Below are positions 5,534 to 12,509 of a stretch of DNA of 18,203 nt, piece by piece; the stretch's first letter is position 1; every line of letters begins with the position of its first letter. The translations under genes were made by a program, and so were the position numbers. The stretch comes from Dehalococcoidia bacterium (GTDB lineage Bacteria > Chloroflexota > Dehalococcoidia > GIF9 > AB-539-J10): assembly GCA_029857995.1 (NCBI GenBank), contig JAOUFZ010000012.1, forward strand, positions 1 to 18,203, written 5' to 3'. The notes under the pieces are model-generated. The model was not told where the DNA came from and made no database searches. It worked only from the letters and a program-made list of their open reading frames with translations.

Positions 5534-7063
5534 ATGTTACAGCAATATCTATATATCATAGTTGGCCTTGCTCTTGTTTTGGGCGTCGTTATTGGGTACT
5601 TTGTCAGGCAGCTAGTAGCCAATCGGGAGATCCAAAGAACAAGAAAAGAGGCACAGAAGTTCTTAGATGAGGCAACAACCAAGTATAATGAGCTACTCCG
5701 AGCCGCTAGAGAAGAAGCTATCAAGGTTGGCAACGCTGCCGAGGCGGAAAGCAGGGAACGTCGCCTTGAAACACAACGATTAGAAAAGCGTGCTAACCAG
5801 AAAGTAGAGTCGCTGGAGCGGAAGTTAGAGACTGTAGAGCGGCGTGAGCGTGATCTAGATAGCAGGAAAAAAGATAATGAGAGGATAACAGCTGAACTTC
5901 AGACAATAAGAGAAAAACAGCTGGCAAAGTTAGAATCCATCTCTGGCACATCTAGTGAAGAAGCAAAAACTCTCTTGTTTCAAATGCTAAAACAAGAGGT
6001 TGAAGAAGAGGCCTCGCGACAGGTTAGGGTGTGGGAGGCGCAGATAAAGGAAGAGGCTGATGGAAGGGTTCGGGATATTCTAGCCACAGCTATTCAAAGG
6101 TGTGCTACCGATGTTGTTTCGGAAACTACAATATCCGCTGTCCCCCTGCCTAGTGACGAGATGAAGGGGCGGCTCATTGGGCGTGAAGGACGCAATATCC
6201 GAGCCTTAGAGCAAGCTACTGGCGTTGACCTTATCATTGATGATACTCCAGAGGCGGTTACCATCTCCAGCTTTGACCCCGTGAGGCGTGAAGTAGCTCG
6301 CGTTGCCTTAAGCAAACTTATTCTTGATGGGCGCATTCATCCCGCCCGGATTAAGGAGATAGTGGACAAAACCAAAACAGAGGTTGAAGCTACTGCCCGT
6401 AGTGAGGGTGAGCGAGCTGCTTACGAAGCTGGGGTGCCAGGCTTACATCCTGAGCTGGTTAAGCTGCTTGGCCAGCTTAAATTTCGCACCAGTTATGGTC
6501 AGAATGTTTTACTTCACAGTCTCGAAGTTTCTCATCTGGCGGGGATGTTGGCCAGCGAGATTGGGGTTAATGCCAGTGTCGCCAGGAAAGCCGGCCTGCT
6601 TCATGATATCGGAAAGGCGGTAGACCATCAAACGCAGGGTCCGCATGCTCTGATAGGTGCTGACCTGGTCAAGCAGTGGGATAAAAATCAAGATGTGGTT
6701 CAAGCCATTGCTGAACATCATGGCGAGGCAGGGACCAGTACTGTAATGGGCTTCATTGTTGCTGCTGCCGATGCCATAAGCGGTTCGCGCCCTGGTGCCA
6801 GACGTGAGTCTTTGGAACAATATCTGAACCGTATTAAGGACCTGGAGGATATAGCTGCTGGTTTCCCTGGTGTGGAGAAGGCTTTTGCCATCCAAGCCGG
6901 GCGCGAAGTCCGTGTCATGGTAAAACCAGATAAGGTGGATGATTTAACCGCAGTGAGATTGGCTCGGGATATTGCTAAGAAGATAGAAGAGAGTCTAACC
7001 TATCCTGGCCAGATAAAGATAATGGTGATAAGGGAGACTACGGCTACAGATTACGCCAAGTAG
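5534..7063 (+). CDS. rny: ribonuclease Y
   Basis: The protein has 509 residues, full length for RNase Y, the membrane-anchored endoribonuclease that initiates mRNA decay in many bacteria lacking RNase E. Domains in order: an N-terminal transmembrane helix (about 4-27); a long charged coiled coil (about 30-200); a KH RNA-binding domain (about 205-265) with GRLIGREGRNIR; and an HD metal-dependent domain (about 325-420) whose catalytic pair is H357-D358 (LLHDIGKAVDH), with the further histidines HHGE and the paired HSLEVSH segment. The C-terminal PGQIKIMVIRE is typical. The start is ATG at 5534 with AGAGGG before it. The ymdB stop-start interval is only 2 nt, so the two genes form one operon, as is common in Firmicutes and related groups. 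A clear promoter precedes the gene. Confidence 0.97.
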   Translation: MLQQYLYIIVGLALVLGVVIGYFVRQLVANREIQRTRKEAQKFLDEATTKYNELLRAAREEAIKVGNAAEAESRERRLETQRLEKRANQKVESLERKLETVERRERDLDSRKKDNERITAELQTIREKQLAKLESISGTSSEEAKTLLFQMLKQEVEEEASRQVRVWEAQIKEEADGRVRDILATAIQRCATDVVSETTISAVPLPSDEMKGRLIGREGRNIRALEQATGVDLIIDDTPEAVTISSFDPVRREVARVALSKLILDGRIHPARIKEIVDKTKTEVEATARSEGERAAYEAGVPGLHPELVKLLGQLKFRTSYGQNVLLHSLEVSHLAGMLASEIGVNASVARKAGLLHDIGKAVDHQTQGPHALIGADLVKQWDKNQDVVQAIAEHHGEAGTSTVMGFIVAAADAISGSRPGARRESLEQYLNRIKDLEDIAAGFPGVEKAFAIQAGREVRVMVKPDKVDDLTAVRLARDIAKKIEESLTYPGQIKIMVIRETTATDYAK

Positions 7064-7065
7064 AT

Positions 7066-7833
7066 TTGAAAATACTGGCAATAGGCGACATCATCGGTAA
7101 GCCTGGCAGAAATGCAGTGAAGGAGATCCTGCCAGCCTTATGTGATGAACATAATATTGACCTAGTGGTAGGCAATGGTGAGAATGCTGCCGGCGGGTTG
7201 GGGCTGACTCCCAGTACAGCAGAAGACCTGTTTGATTCTGGAATTGATGTCATAACCACCGGCAATCACATTTGGGCTCATAGCGACATCATTCCTTATC
7301 TGGACAGTGAGCTTGCTATTCTCCGCCCCTTGAATTACCCACCCATGAATCCTGGCCGTGGCTACTTGCTGAAGAACAATGTCCTGATAGTCAACCTCGT
7401 AGGGCGTGTTTTTATGGGCCATGTTGATTGTCCCTTTCGGGCCATGGACCAGCTACTGGTTGAGTTCGAACACAAATCAATCCCTATTATTGTCGATTTT
7501 CATGCTGAGGCAACTTCGGAGAAAGTGGCCATGGGTAGATACCTCGACGGACGAGTCAGTGCTGTGGTGGGCACCCATACTCACGTGGGCACCGCTGATG
7601 CTCACATATTGCCCGGAGGTACTGCCTATGTCACCGACATAGGCATGGTTGGCCCTATAGATTCGGTCATCGGGGACGACCCAGATTCTGTAATCAAGCG
7701 CTTCCTTACTCAGATACCCAGCCGGCTATCCGTTGGCAAGGGGACAGTCAGCTTCGATGCGATTCTGGTCGAAGTGGATGAGAAGACGGGCAAAGCAGTA
7801 GGTATCCAGCGTATCCGAAAAGTAGTGGACTAA
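7066..7833 (+). CDS. ymdB: YmdB-type metallophosphoesterase (TIGR00282 family)
   Basis: The protein has 255 residues. Metal ligands of the YmdB family are present in order: D8 (IGDIIGKPGR), E39 (NGENAAGG), N67 and H68 (TGNHIW), H146 (DFHAEATSEK), and H171 and H173 (GTHTHVGTADA). Relatives are phosphodiesterases able to hydrolyse 2',3'-cyclic nucleotides and, in Bacillus, to influence biofilm and motility decisions. The start is TTG at 7066, two bases after the rny stop codon. No ATG is available near the conserved N-terminus and no real Shine-Dalgarno is seen, so translation is probably coupled to rny. Association with RNase Y suggests a role in RNA turnover products; this is inference. Confidence 0.95.
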   Translation: MKILAIGDIIGKPGRNAVKEILPALCDEHNIDLVVGNGENAAGGLGLTPSTAEDLFDSGIDVITTGNHIWAHSDIIPYLDSELAILRPLNYPPMNPGRGYLLKNNVLIVNLVGRVFMGHVDCPFRAMDQLLVEFEHKSIPIIVDFHAEATSEKVAMGRYLDGRVSAVVGTHTHVGTADAHILPGGTAYVTDIGMVGPIDSVIGDDPDSVIKRFLTQIPSRLSVGKGTVSFDAILVEVDEKTGKAVGIQRIRKVVD

Positions 7834-7879
7834 TAAGAACAAGGAGGCATCGGCGGCCGGTTTAGCTCAAGCTTGATAG

Positions 7880-8638
7880 CTAAGAAAGCCTCACTTTTTC
7901 CATTACTTTGGACATTATCTCGCCAGCTTTACCCCGGATGATCACCTCCGCGTAGCGATCGAAGGGGGTTGGAGTTAAATTAACGATAGCTAACTTAGCT
8001 CCAGCCTCTCTGGCGTATGTCGGAATATAAGCAGCAGGGTAAATAACAAGAGTGGAACCGATGACGATGAAAGGGTCACAGTTCTGCGCCCGGCGGATAG
8101 CTTCCCGTAACGTCTCTTGTGGTAATGCCTCCCCGAAAAACACTGCATCTGGCTTCAGGATACCCTTACAGTCGGGGCAATCGGGGACTTCCACTCCCTC
8201 TTTTATCTTTCGTAATACTTCCGGCATCGGAAAGCGTCTATGGCAGCTTAAGCACACCACCCACTCCATATTACCGTGGAGCTCAAACACCCTATCTCCA
8301 GGCACCCCGGCTTTTTGGTGCAGGTTGTCGATATTCTGAGTGATGACGCAATCTAACTTGCCCAACTGGTAAAGCTCGGCGATGGCATAGTGAGCGAGAT
8401 TTGGCTTAGCCTCCGTAAGAAGCCCGCCTTCGATGGACATCTTCCAGATAGTCTTGCGAGCGGCCGGGCCGCTGAGAAACTTCTGAATGGTGAAGTCCTC
8501 AGGGTCATATCGGCTCCAGATTCCTCCCGGGCTGCGGAAATCAGGGATACCTGACTCCGTGCTTATTCCAGCTCCTGTAAACACGACTACCTTCTTGGAC
8601 TGTATGATAAGCTGAGCTAGCTGCTCTGTTTCTTCCAA
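7880..8638 (-). CDS. cobB: NAD-dependent protein deacylase, sirtuin family
   Basis: The protein has 252 residues, the usual size for bacterial class U or III sirtuins. NAD-binding motifs are GAGISTESGIPDFRS (22-36) and TQNIDNLHQKAG (100-111). The catalytic histidine is H121 (ELHGN). The zinc site is C129, C132, C154 and C157. GSTLVIYPAA and IVNLTPTPFD line the ribose pocket. The enzyme removes acyl groups from lysines using NAD; acetyl-CoA synthetase is a usual target in other bacteria. The start is TTG at 8638, with an in-frame stop a few codons upstream, so the choice is tightly constrained; AGAGTGAG precedes it. The gene lies 31 bp after prmC on the same strand and is probably the third gene of the prfA-prmC operon. 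Its 3' end faces ymdB across 46 bp. The symbol is by family only. Confidence 0.94.
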   Translation of the reverse strand: MEETEQLAQLIIQSKKVVVFTGAGISTESGIPDFRSPGGIWSRYDPEDFTIQKFLSGPAARKTIWKMSIEGGLLTEAKPNLAHYAIAELYQLGKLDCVITQNIDNLHQKAGVPGDRVFELHGNMEWVVCLSCHRRFPMPEVLRKIKEGVEVPDCPDCKGILKPDAVFFGEALPQETLREAIRRAQNCDPFIVIGSTLVIYPAAYIPTYAREAGAKLAIVNLTPTPFDRYAEVIIRGKAGEIMSKVMEKVRLS

Positions 8639-8669
8639 TATCTCACTCTTTCAAAACTGACTTTCCTGC

Positions 8670-9539
8670 TTATAAACCGACCTTCACCACCCTCTCGATG
8701 CCGCCCAGGTCGGAAATTAGCTCGATACTGGCCTGTGGGAAATAGTCATTCACTAATGAGGTCACCATTTCACCCTGTCCCTGGCCTATTTCCAAAAGAA
8801 GATAGGCCGGCCCCTCACCGAGGTGGACACCCCCTTTCCCCCGCATCTGCTCCAGCATCTCCCGTATCTTGTCCAGGCCATCTCTGCCACCGGCCAAGGC
8901 TATCGTCGGCTCATATTCTGTTATCTCCGGGCTCAAATCTACGAATTCACAGTCTTTGACATAGGGCAAATTGGCTACTATCACATCCACGGCCTGAGGC
9001 AATGGTTCAAGCAAATTACCTTGCAGGAGTTCCACCTGGCCGTTGACTCCATGGCGACGGCAATTTACCCCGGCTACCTTTAGAGCTGAAGGTGAAATAT
9101 CCGTGGCGTAGATTTTGGCCTGGGGTAATGCTAGGGCCAGACTGATGGCAATAGCTCCACAACCCGTGCCGATGTCGGCTATGGTACTCTGCTCTCCCTG
9201 GCGGGAAATACGCTGGGCAAGTTTTACGGCTTCTTCCACGAGAAGTTCTGTTTCTGGTCGGGGGATAAAAGCGTGAGATTCAACATAGAAGTCGATCCCA
9301 TAGAACTCGCAGTGCCCTAAAACATAAGCGGCAGGTTCTCCGTCAAGCCGACGCCAGACGAGACGGCGTAGACGCTCCCTTTCCGCTGAAGTTAGGCTCC
9401 TCTCTGGCTCTGTGTAAAGCCCTGTCTTAGACATTCCCAAGACGTGGCCGAGCAAGACCTCAGCCTCAACAGAGGCATCAGCAATTTTCGCTCTGCGCAA
9501 TGTTTGGGTGACTGATTGTAAAGCTTCGCTTAGAATCAC
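8670..9539 (-). CDS. prmC: peptide chain release factor N5-glutamine methyltransferase
   Basis: The protein has 289 residues. An N-terminal helical domain (about 1-75) is followed by the PrmC linker with YGIDFYVESHAFIPRPETELL. The SAM-binding motif I is ADIGTGCGAIAISLAL. The substrate-glutamine motif reads NLPY (190-193) rather than the more common NPPY; such variants exist and keep the key Asn, Pro and Tyr. It methylates the glutamine of the GGQ motif in RF1 and RF2, and the adjacent gene is RF1. The start is GTG at 9539, and GTGA overlaps the prfA stop by 4 nt, indicating translational coupling. Confidence 0.95.
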   Translation of the reverse strand: MILSEALQSVTQTLRRAKIADASVEAEVLLGHVLGMSKTGLYTEPERSLTSAERERLRRLVWRRLDGEPAAYVLGHCEFYGIDFYVESHAFIPRPETELLVEEAVKLAQRISRQGEQSTIADIGTGCGAIAISLALALPQAKIYATDISPSALKVAGVNCRRHGVNGQVELLQGNLLEPLPQAVDVIVANLPYVKDCEFVDLSPEITEYEPTIALAGGRDGLDKIREMLEQMRGKGGVHLGEGPAYLLLEIGQGQGEMVTSLVNDYFPQASIELISDLGGIERVVKVGL

Positions 9540-10606
9540 GTAACGGCCGCTTCTAGTTGTTCCACCTGCTCTTTACTGATCAAGGCTTCAATGATTTCGT
9601 CCAATTCTCCCTCTAGAATCTGCTGAAGGTCGTGAAAACTGAGATTGATTCGGTGGTCGGTGACTCTGTTCTGGGGAAAATTGTAGGTGCGAATCTTCTC
9701 TGCCCGTTGACCGCTGCCTACCTGCATTCGCCGTTCTTTATCTATACTTTCGGATTGCTTCCGCTGCTCCATGTCAAGCAGTCTGGCCCGGAGTACCGCC
9801 ATCGCCTTCATCCTATTCCTTATTTGAGACCTTTCATCCTGACAGGAAGCCATTATACCCGTGGGTAAGTGCGTGATGCGAACCGCCGTAGTTACTTTAT
9901 TCACATTCTGCCCGCCGGCCCCCCGGCTGTGAAAAAACTCCATTTTGAGGTCATCAGGATTAATGTCGAGCTCAATCTCCTCTACCTCAGGCAGAACCGC
10001 CACCGTGGTTGTCGAGGTGTGGATCCGTCCCGAGGCTTCAGTAGCTGGCACCCTTTGCACTCGATGAACACCGCGCTCGTGCTTAAAGCGGCTGAAAGCA
10101 CCCTTACCTTTGATTTCAAATATCAGCTCCTTGAACCCGCCTCTTTCGCTTTGATTGCTATCAATGACCTCCACCTGCCAGCCCTTGGTTTGGGCATATC
10201 GGCTATACATGCGGAATAGGTCTCCGGCAAAAAGGCTTGCCTCCTCACCGCCGGCACCAGCCCTTATCTCCACAATGACATCCCTATCATCGTTAGGGTC
10301 TTTGGGCGTCAAGGAAAGCTTAAGCTCCCGAAGAAGCTCACCTTGCCGTTCTTTGAGCTTGCTCACTTCTTCCTTGACCAAAGCCGTCATCTCCGCCTCA
10401 CCGCGGGCATTGAGCAGCGCTTCGAGTTCGCCCAGTTCTTTGCCCTTGGCCTTGTACTCCTGGTACATGCTGACAATATCTTCAAGACCGGCCCTCTCCT
10501 TGCTTAGCTCTTGAAGCCGCCTGTGGTCAGTAGCTATCTCTACTTGAGCCAGAAGCTGGCTCAGCTCGTCATAGTGCCTTTGTATTAACTCCAGTTTCTC
10601 AAACAT
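9536..10606 (-). CDS. prfA: peptide chain release factor 1
   Basis: The protein has 356 residues. The stop-codon recognition motif of RF1, PxT, is seen as PAT in RVPATEASGR, which separates it from RF2 (SPF). The peptidyl-hydrolase motif GGQ is at 231-233 (SRGAGGQNVNK), the target of the PrmC methyltransferase encoded next. The N-terminal coiled coil and the C-terminal KIRTYNFPQNRVTDHRINLS segment are typical. I chose ATG at 10606 (MFEKLELI) over the longer frame beginning at 10645, because the extra 13 residues are unlike the family and a perfect -10 box falls inside that extension. The promoter then ends 10 nt before the ATG, leaving almost no leader and no Shine-Dalgarno. Confidence 0.96.
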   Translation of the reverse strand: MFEKLELIQRHYDELSQLLAQVEIATDHRRLQELSKERAGLEDIVSMYQEYKAKGKELGELEALLNARGEAEMTALVKEEVSKLKERQGELLRELKLSLTPKDPNDDRDVIVEIRAGAGGEEASLFAGDLFRMYSRYAQTKGWQVEVIDSNQSERGGFKELIFEIKGKGAFSRFKHERGVHRVQRVPATEASGRIHTSTTTVAVLPEVEEIELDINPDDLKMEFFHSRGAGGQNVNKVTTAVRITHLPTGIMASCQDERSQIRNRMKAMAVLRARLLDMEQRKQSESIDKERRMQVGSGQRAEKIRTYNFPQNRVTDHRINLSFHDLQQILEGELDEIIEALISKEQVEQLEAAVT

Positions 10607-10645
10607 AGCCAATGCTATTATAATACAGCGGCACAAGCTGCTCAA
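10596..10645. promoter_or_regulatory. divergent prfA / DUF89 promoter sharing a palindromic -10
   Basis: The core TATTATAATA (10616-10625) is a perfect 10-bp palindrome, so TATAAT can be read on both strands. On the minus strand the -10 box is 10622-10617, preceded at 17 nt by TTGAGC (10645-10640), and drives prfA. On the plus strand the -10 box is 10619-10624, preceded at 17 nt by TTCTCA (10596-10601, four of six), and could drive the DUF89 gene at 10667. The minus-strand start would lie at about 10610, only about 4 nt before the prfA ATG. Confidence 0.6.
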
Positions 10646-10666
10646 ACTTGAGCCAAGTCAACTGGA

Positions 10667-11524
10667 ATGAAACTGGCACCAGGCTGCTACGAATGCTTAC
10701 GCAGACTAGTCCACCAGGCTGCGGAGCTAGCCACGGACCATGTTTCGCTGAGGCAAACGGCAATCAGCCAGGCGATGAAGACATTAGACGATGAGTTCTC
10801 TTATAGTCAACTATCTCTAGGGATTGCCGCCAAGATTCACAATATAGTAAGAGAGGTGACCCACAATCCTGATCCCTATCGGGGAATGAAGGAAAGGGAG
10901 ATGACGCTCGCCAGGGAGTTATATCCAGAGGTGTCGTTGCGGGCAAAGCGAAGCAATCTCTATAAGGATGAACTCCGGGGTTGCCTTCAACTGGCCGCGG
11001 CAGCGAATGCTCTTGATTTCTTCAAGGAGCTCGGTTCGATCAGAGACCACATCAAGGAACCTGTGAGCTTTGTCCTGGATGATTCGGAGCGATTGGAAGC
11101 AAAGCTAAGGGATGTCTCCAGAGTTTTGTATCTGGCAGATAACGCCGGTGAGATCTACTTCGACTTGCCCCTCGTCAAATGGATGAAGCGATTCGCCGAG
11201 GTTACCTACGTTGTCAAACCATCGCCTGTTCAGAACGATTTGACGCTGGAAGACGTCAAAGGGTCTGGCTTGCAGTCTGAGTTTGGAAGAGTCATGAGCA
11301 CGGGCGTAGCTTCACCAGGAGTAGTCCTTTCTCTGGCTTCAACTCAGTTCAAACGAGAATTCGAGTCAGCAGACCTTGTATTCGCCAAAGGGATGGGGCA
11401 TTATGAGGCTTTATCTGACCTCTGCCCTGAAGGGAGATTTTTCTATTGCCTTAAGGCCAAGTGCCAACCCGTAGCCGATTCGCTGGGGGTGCCTGTAAAC
11501 AGCTATGTGGCCAAGCTACAATGA
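10667..11524 (+). CDS. DUF89 / ARMT1-like metal-dependent phosphatase
   Basis: The protein has 285 residues. The N-terminal helical part begins CYECLRRLVHQAAE, a hallmark of the bacterial and archaeal DUF89 group with paired cysteines (C7, C10). The catalytic domain carries ADNAGEIYFD (D158, N159, E162), KPSPVQNDLT, FAKGMGHYEAL and KAKCQPVAD. Family members are metal-dependent phosphatases proposed to act in damage control on phosphorylated metabolites; the substrate here is unknown. The start is ATG at 10667 and the Shine-Dalgarno is weak. Residues 89-98 (VSLRAKRSNL) coincide with a nucleotide stretch that resembles a widespread palindromic repeat, replacing or inserted into a surface linker between LYPEV and the conserved helix that follows. 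The gene is divergent from prfA. Confidence 0.88.
   Translation: MKLAPGCYECLRRLVHQAAELATDHVSLRQTAISQAMKTLDDEFSYSQLSLGIAAKIHNIVREVTHNPDPYRGMKEREMTLARELYPEVSLRAKRSNLYKDELRGCLQLAAAANALDFFKELGSIRDHIKEPVSFVLDDSERLEAKLRDVSRVLYLADNAGEIYFDLPLVKWMKRFAEVTYVVKPSPVQNDLTLEDVKGSGLQSEFGRVMSTGVASPGVVLSLASTQFKREFESADLVFAKGMGHYEALSDLCPEGRFFYCLKAKCQPVADSLGVPVNSYVAKLQ
10931..10960. repeat. palindromic interspersed-repeat-like fragment inside the DUF89 gene
   Basis: Bases 10936-10960 run GTTGCGGGC, AAAGCGAAG, CAATCTC. This closely matches, from memory, the common intergenic repeat of the form ATTGCGAGCGAAGCGAAGCAATCTC found in many bacterial genomes. TTGC (10937-10940) and GCAA (10953-10956) form an inverted pair around a 12-nt loop. 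It is translated in frame as SLRAKRSNL. Confidence 0.5.
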
Positions 11525-11607
11525 CCTGATCTTGTCCGCAGCCACGCAGAATCGCCTCAGAGGGCACAGAGAGACACCGGACAGGACACAAAATTAAAGG
11601 GAAGCAG

Positions 11608-11616
11608 CCCCCCCCC
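11608..11616 (+). repeat. poly-C tract (C9)
   Basis: Nine consecutive C residues in the intergenic region between the DUF89 gene and the VTT gene, followed closely by an alternating GC stretch (CGGGCGCGCGC). It could be a slippage-prone tract or a sequencing artefact. It lies about 70 nt upstream of the VTT gene's -10 box. I see no gene or clear terminator in 11525-11687. Confidence 0.9.
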
Positions 11617-11687
11617 ACCCGGGCGCGCGCACAGTCTTGTTATCGATTCCTCCAATAAACATCGGTTTTGTTCGCATATTTTTCCTG

Positions 11688-11693
11688 TATAAT
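11688..11693 (+). promoter_or_regulatory. -10 box of the VTT gene, 11 nt before its ATG
   Basis: There is a perfect TATAAT; the -35 region is poor (TTTTGT or GTTTTG at 16-17 nt). The expected transcription start is at about 11700, leaving about 5 nt before the ATG at 11705 and no room for a Shine-Dalgarno. Confidence 0.5.
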
Positions 11694-11704
11694 AGGCAGA
11701 ATTC

Positions 11705-12271
11705 ATGAGGAAACCGACCAAGCGCGAAGCCATAATAGGTGGCATATCTGTAGCGGTTACCGTAGCTTTATCTGTTTTTGTCCTGCAGCACAAAAGTTAC
11801 ATCGAAGAGATAGCGCACTGGGGCTATGTTGGTTGCTTTTTCATCAACGTTATCACCAACGGGACCTTGATTTTGCCCGGCGTCGGCCCTGTTCTTACAT
11901 TTACGCTGGGTGGGGTATTAAATCCTGCCATAGTCGGCGTCATCGCTGGAATTGGTGAAGCTGTAGGTGCTATCGGTGCCTATTTCACCGGATATGCTGG
12001 CAGGGGATTATTCCGAGATACTAACAGCGGCCTTTACCTTCGCCTCAGCAATATTGTTGACCGCTACGGTTCCAAATCCATTTTCTTCGTGTCAGCCGTA
12101 TTGTTTCCTCTTTTCTACCCCTTCGCCGTATTTCTGGGCATGCTTCGCTTTGGTTTTGTCAGCTTCTTCCTTGCCACCTGGGCGGGTAGGACAGCCAAAA
12201 GCATGGCGCTGGCTTACCTGGGATACTTTGGTTTGGGCTCTATTCTACGATGGCTGGGCGTGGGCATTTAA
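11705..12271 (+). CDS. VTT-domain (DedA/SNARE-associated type) membrane protein
   Basis: The protein has 188 residues. Hydrophobic helices lie at about 9-27, 38-58, 62-92 (reentrant type), 126-150 and 165-186. The central part, with GTLILPGVGPVLTFTLGGVLNPAIVGVIAGIGEAVGAIGAYFTGYAGRG, resembles VTT/DedA family proteins, which act in lipid scrambling or transport and membrane homeostasis. YGSKSIFFVSAVLFPLFYPFAVFLGMLRF matches the typical second half. The start is ATG at 11705. The -10 box is very close upstream, so the transcript may be nearly leaderless. tRNA-Ala(GGC) follows 42 bp after the stop, behind its own promoter. No specific substrate can be inferred. Confidence 0.85.
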   Translation: MRKPTKREAIIGGISVAVTVALSVFVLQHKSYIEEIAHWGYVGCFFINVITNGTLILPGVGPVLTFTLGGVLNPAIVGVIAGIGEAVGAIGAYFTGYAGRGLFRDTNSGLYLRLSNIVDRYGSKSIFFVSAVLFPLFYPFAVFLGMLRFGFVSFFLATWAGRTAKSMALAYLGYFGLGSILRWLGVGI

Positions 12272-12272
12272 C

Positions 12273-12301
12273 TTGAGTTTCCCAAGCTGTTTTGTTATAT
12301 T
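12273..12301 (+). promoter_or_regulatory. promoter of tRNA-Ala(GGC)
   Basis: The -35 box is TTGAGT (12273-12278), the spacer is 17 nt, and the -10 box is TATATT (12296-12301). The expected start is at about 12308, a few bases before the mature tRNA 5' end at 12314. The promoter begins two bases after the VTT stop codon. Confidence 0.6.
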
Positions 12302-12313
12302 CTTGAATTACAC

Positions 12314-12389
12314 GGGGCTGTAGCTCAATCGGGAGAGCGTCTGACTGGCAGTCAGAAGGTAGTGGGTTCGAATCCCATCAGCTCCACCA
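12314..12389 (+). tRNA. tRNA-Ala(GGC)
   Basis: This is a complete 76-nt cloverleaf including encoded CCA. The acceptor GGGGCTG pairs with CAGCTCC, with the G3-U70 wobble that identifies alanine tRNAs. The anticodon stem TCTGA/TCAGA encloses the loop CTGGCAG, giving anticodon GGC. The T-arm is GTGGG-TTCGAAT-CCCAT. Bases 12341-12391, from the anticodon stem onward, are repeated exactly at 13188-13238. Confidence 0.97.
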
Positions 12390-12509
12390 ATTCCGATAAT
12401 GCTCACAAAACAAATCCTGAACACCTTTCTACTAGTCTGGTGAGTTCGTTGATGGGCAGTCTTGATAACCATATCCAGCCCAAACTACTACACTTTTATC
12501 CATAGCCAG

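Noticed and set aside
5389..5733. A 114-codon minus-strand frame upstream of rny
   Set aside because: It overlaps the rny promoter and the 5' end of rny, and has no recognisable motif or Shine-Dalgarno.
7862..7898. TTAGCT...AGCTAA hairpin between convergent ymdB and sirtuin genes as a bidirectional terminator
   Set aside because: The stem is short and AT-rich, and the T5 run lies about ten bases after it. It is possible but not supported well enough to annotate.
10607..10645. Extended N-terminus of RF1 (13 extra residues)
   Set aside because: The extension contains the -10 box and is unlike the family; MFEKLELI at 10606 is the standard beginning.
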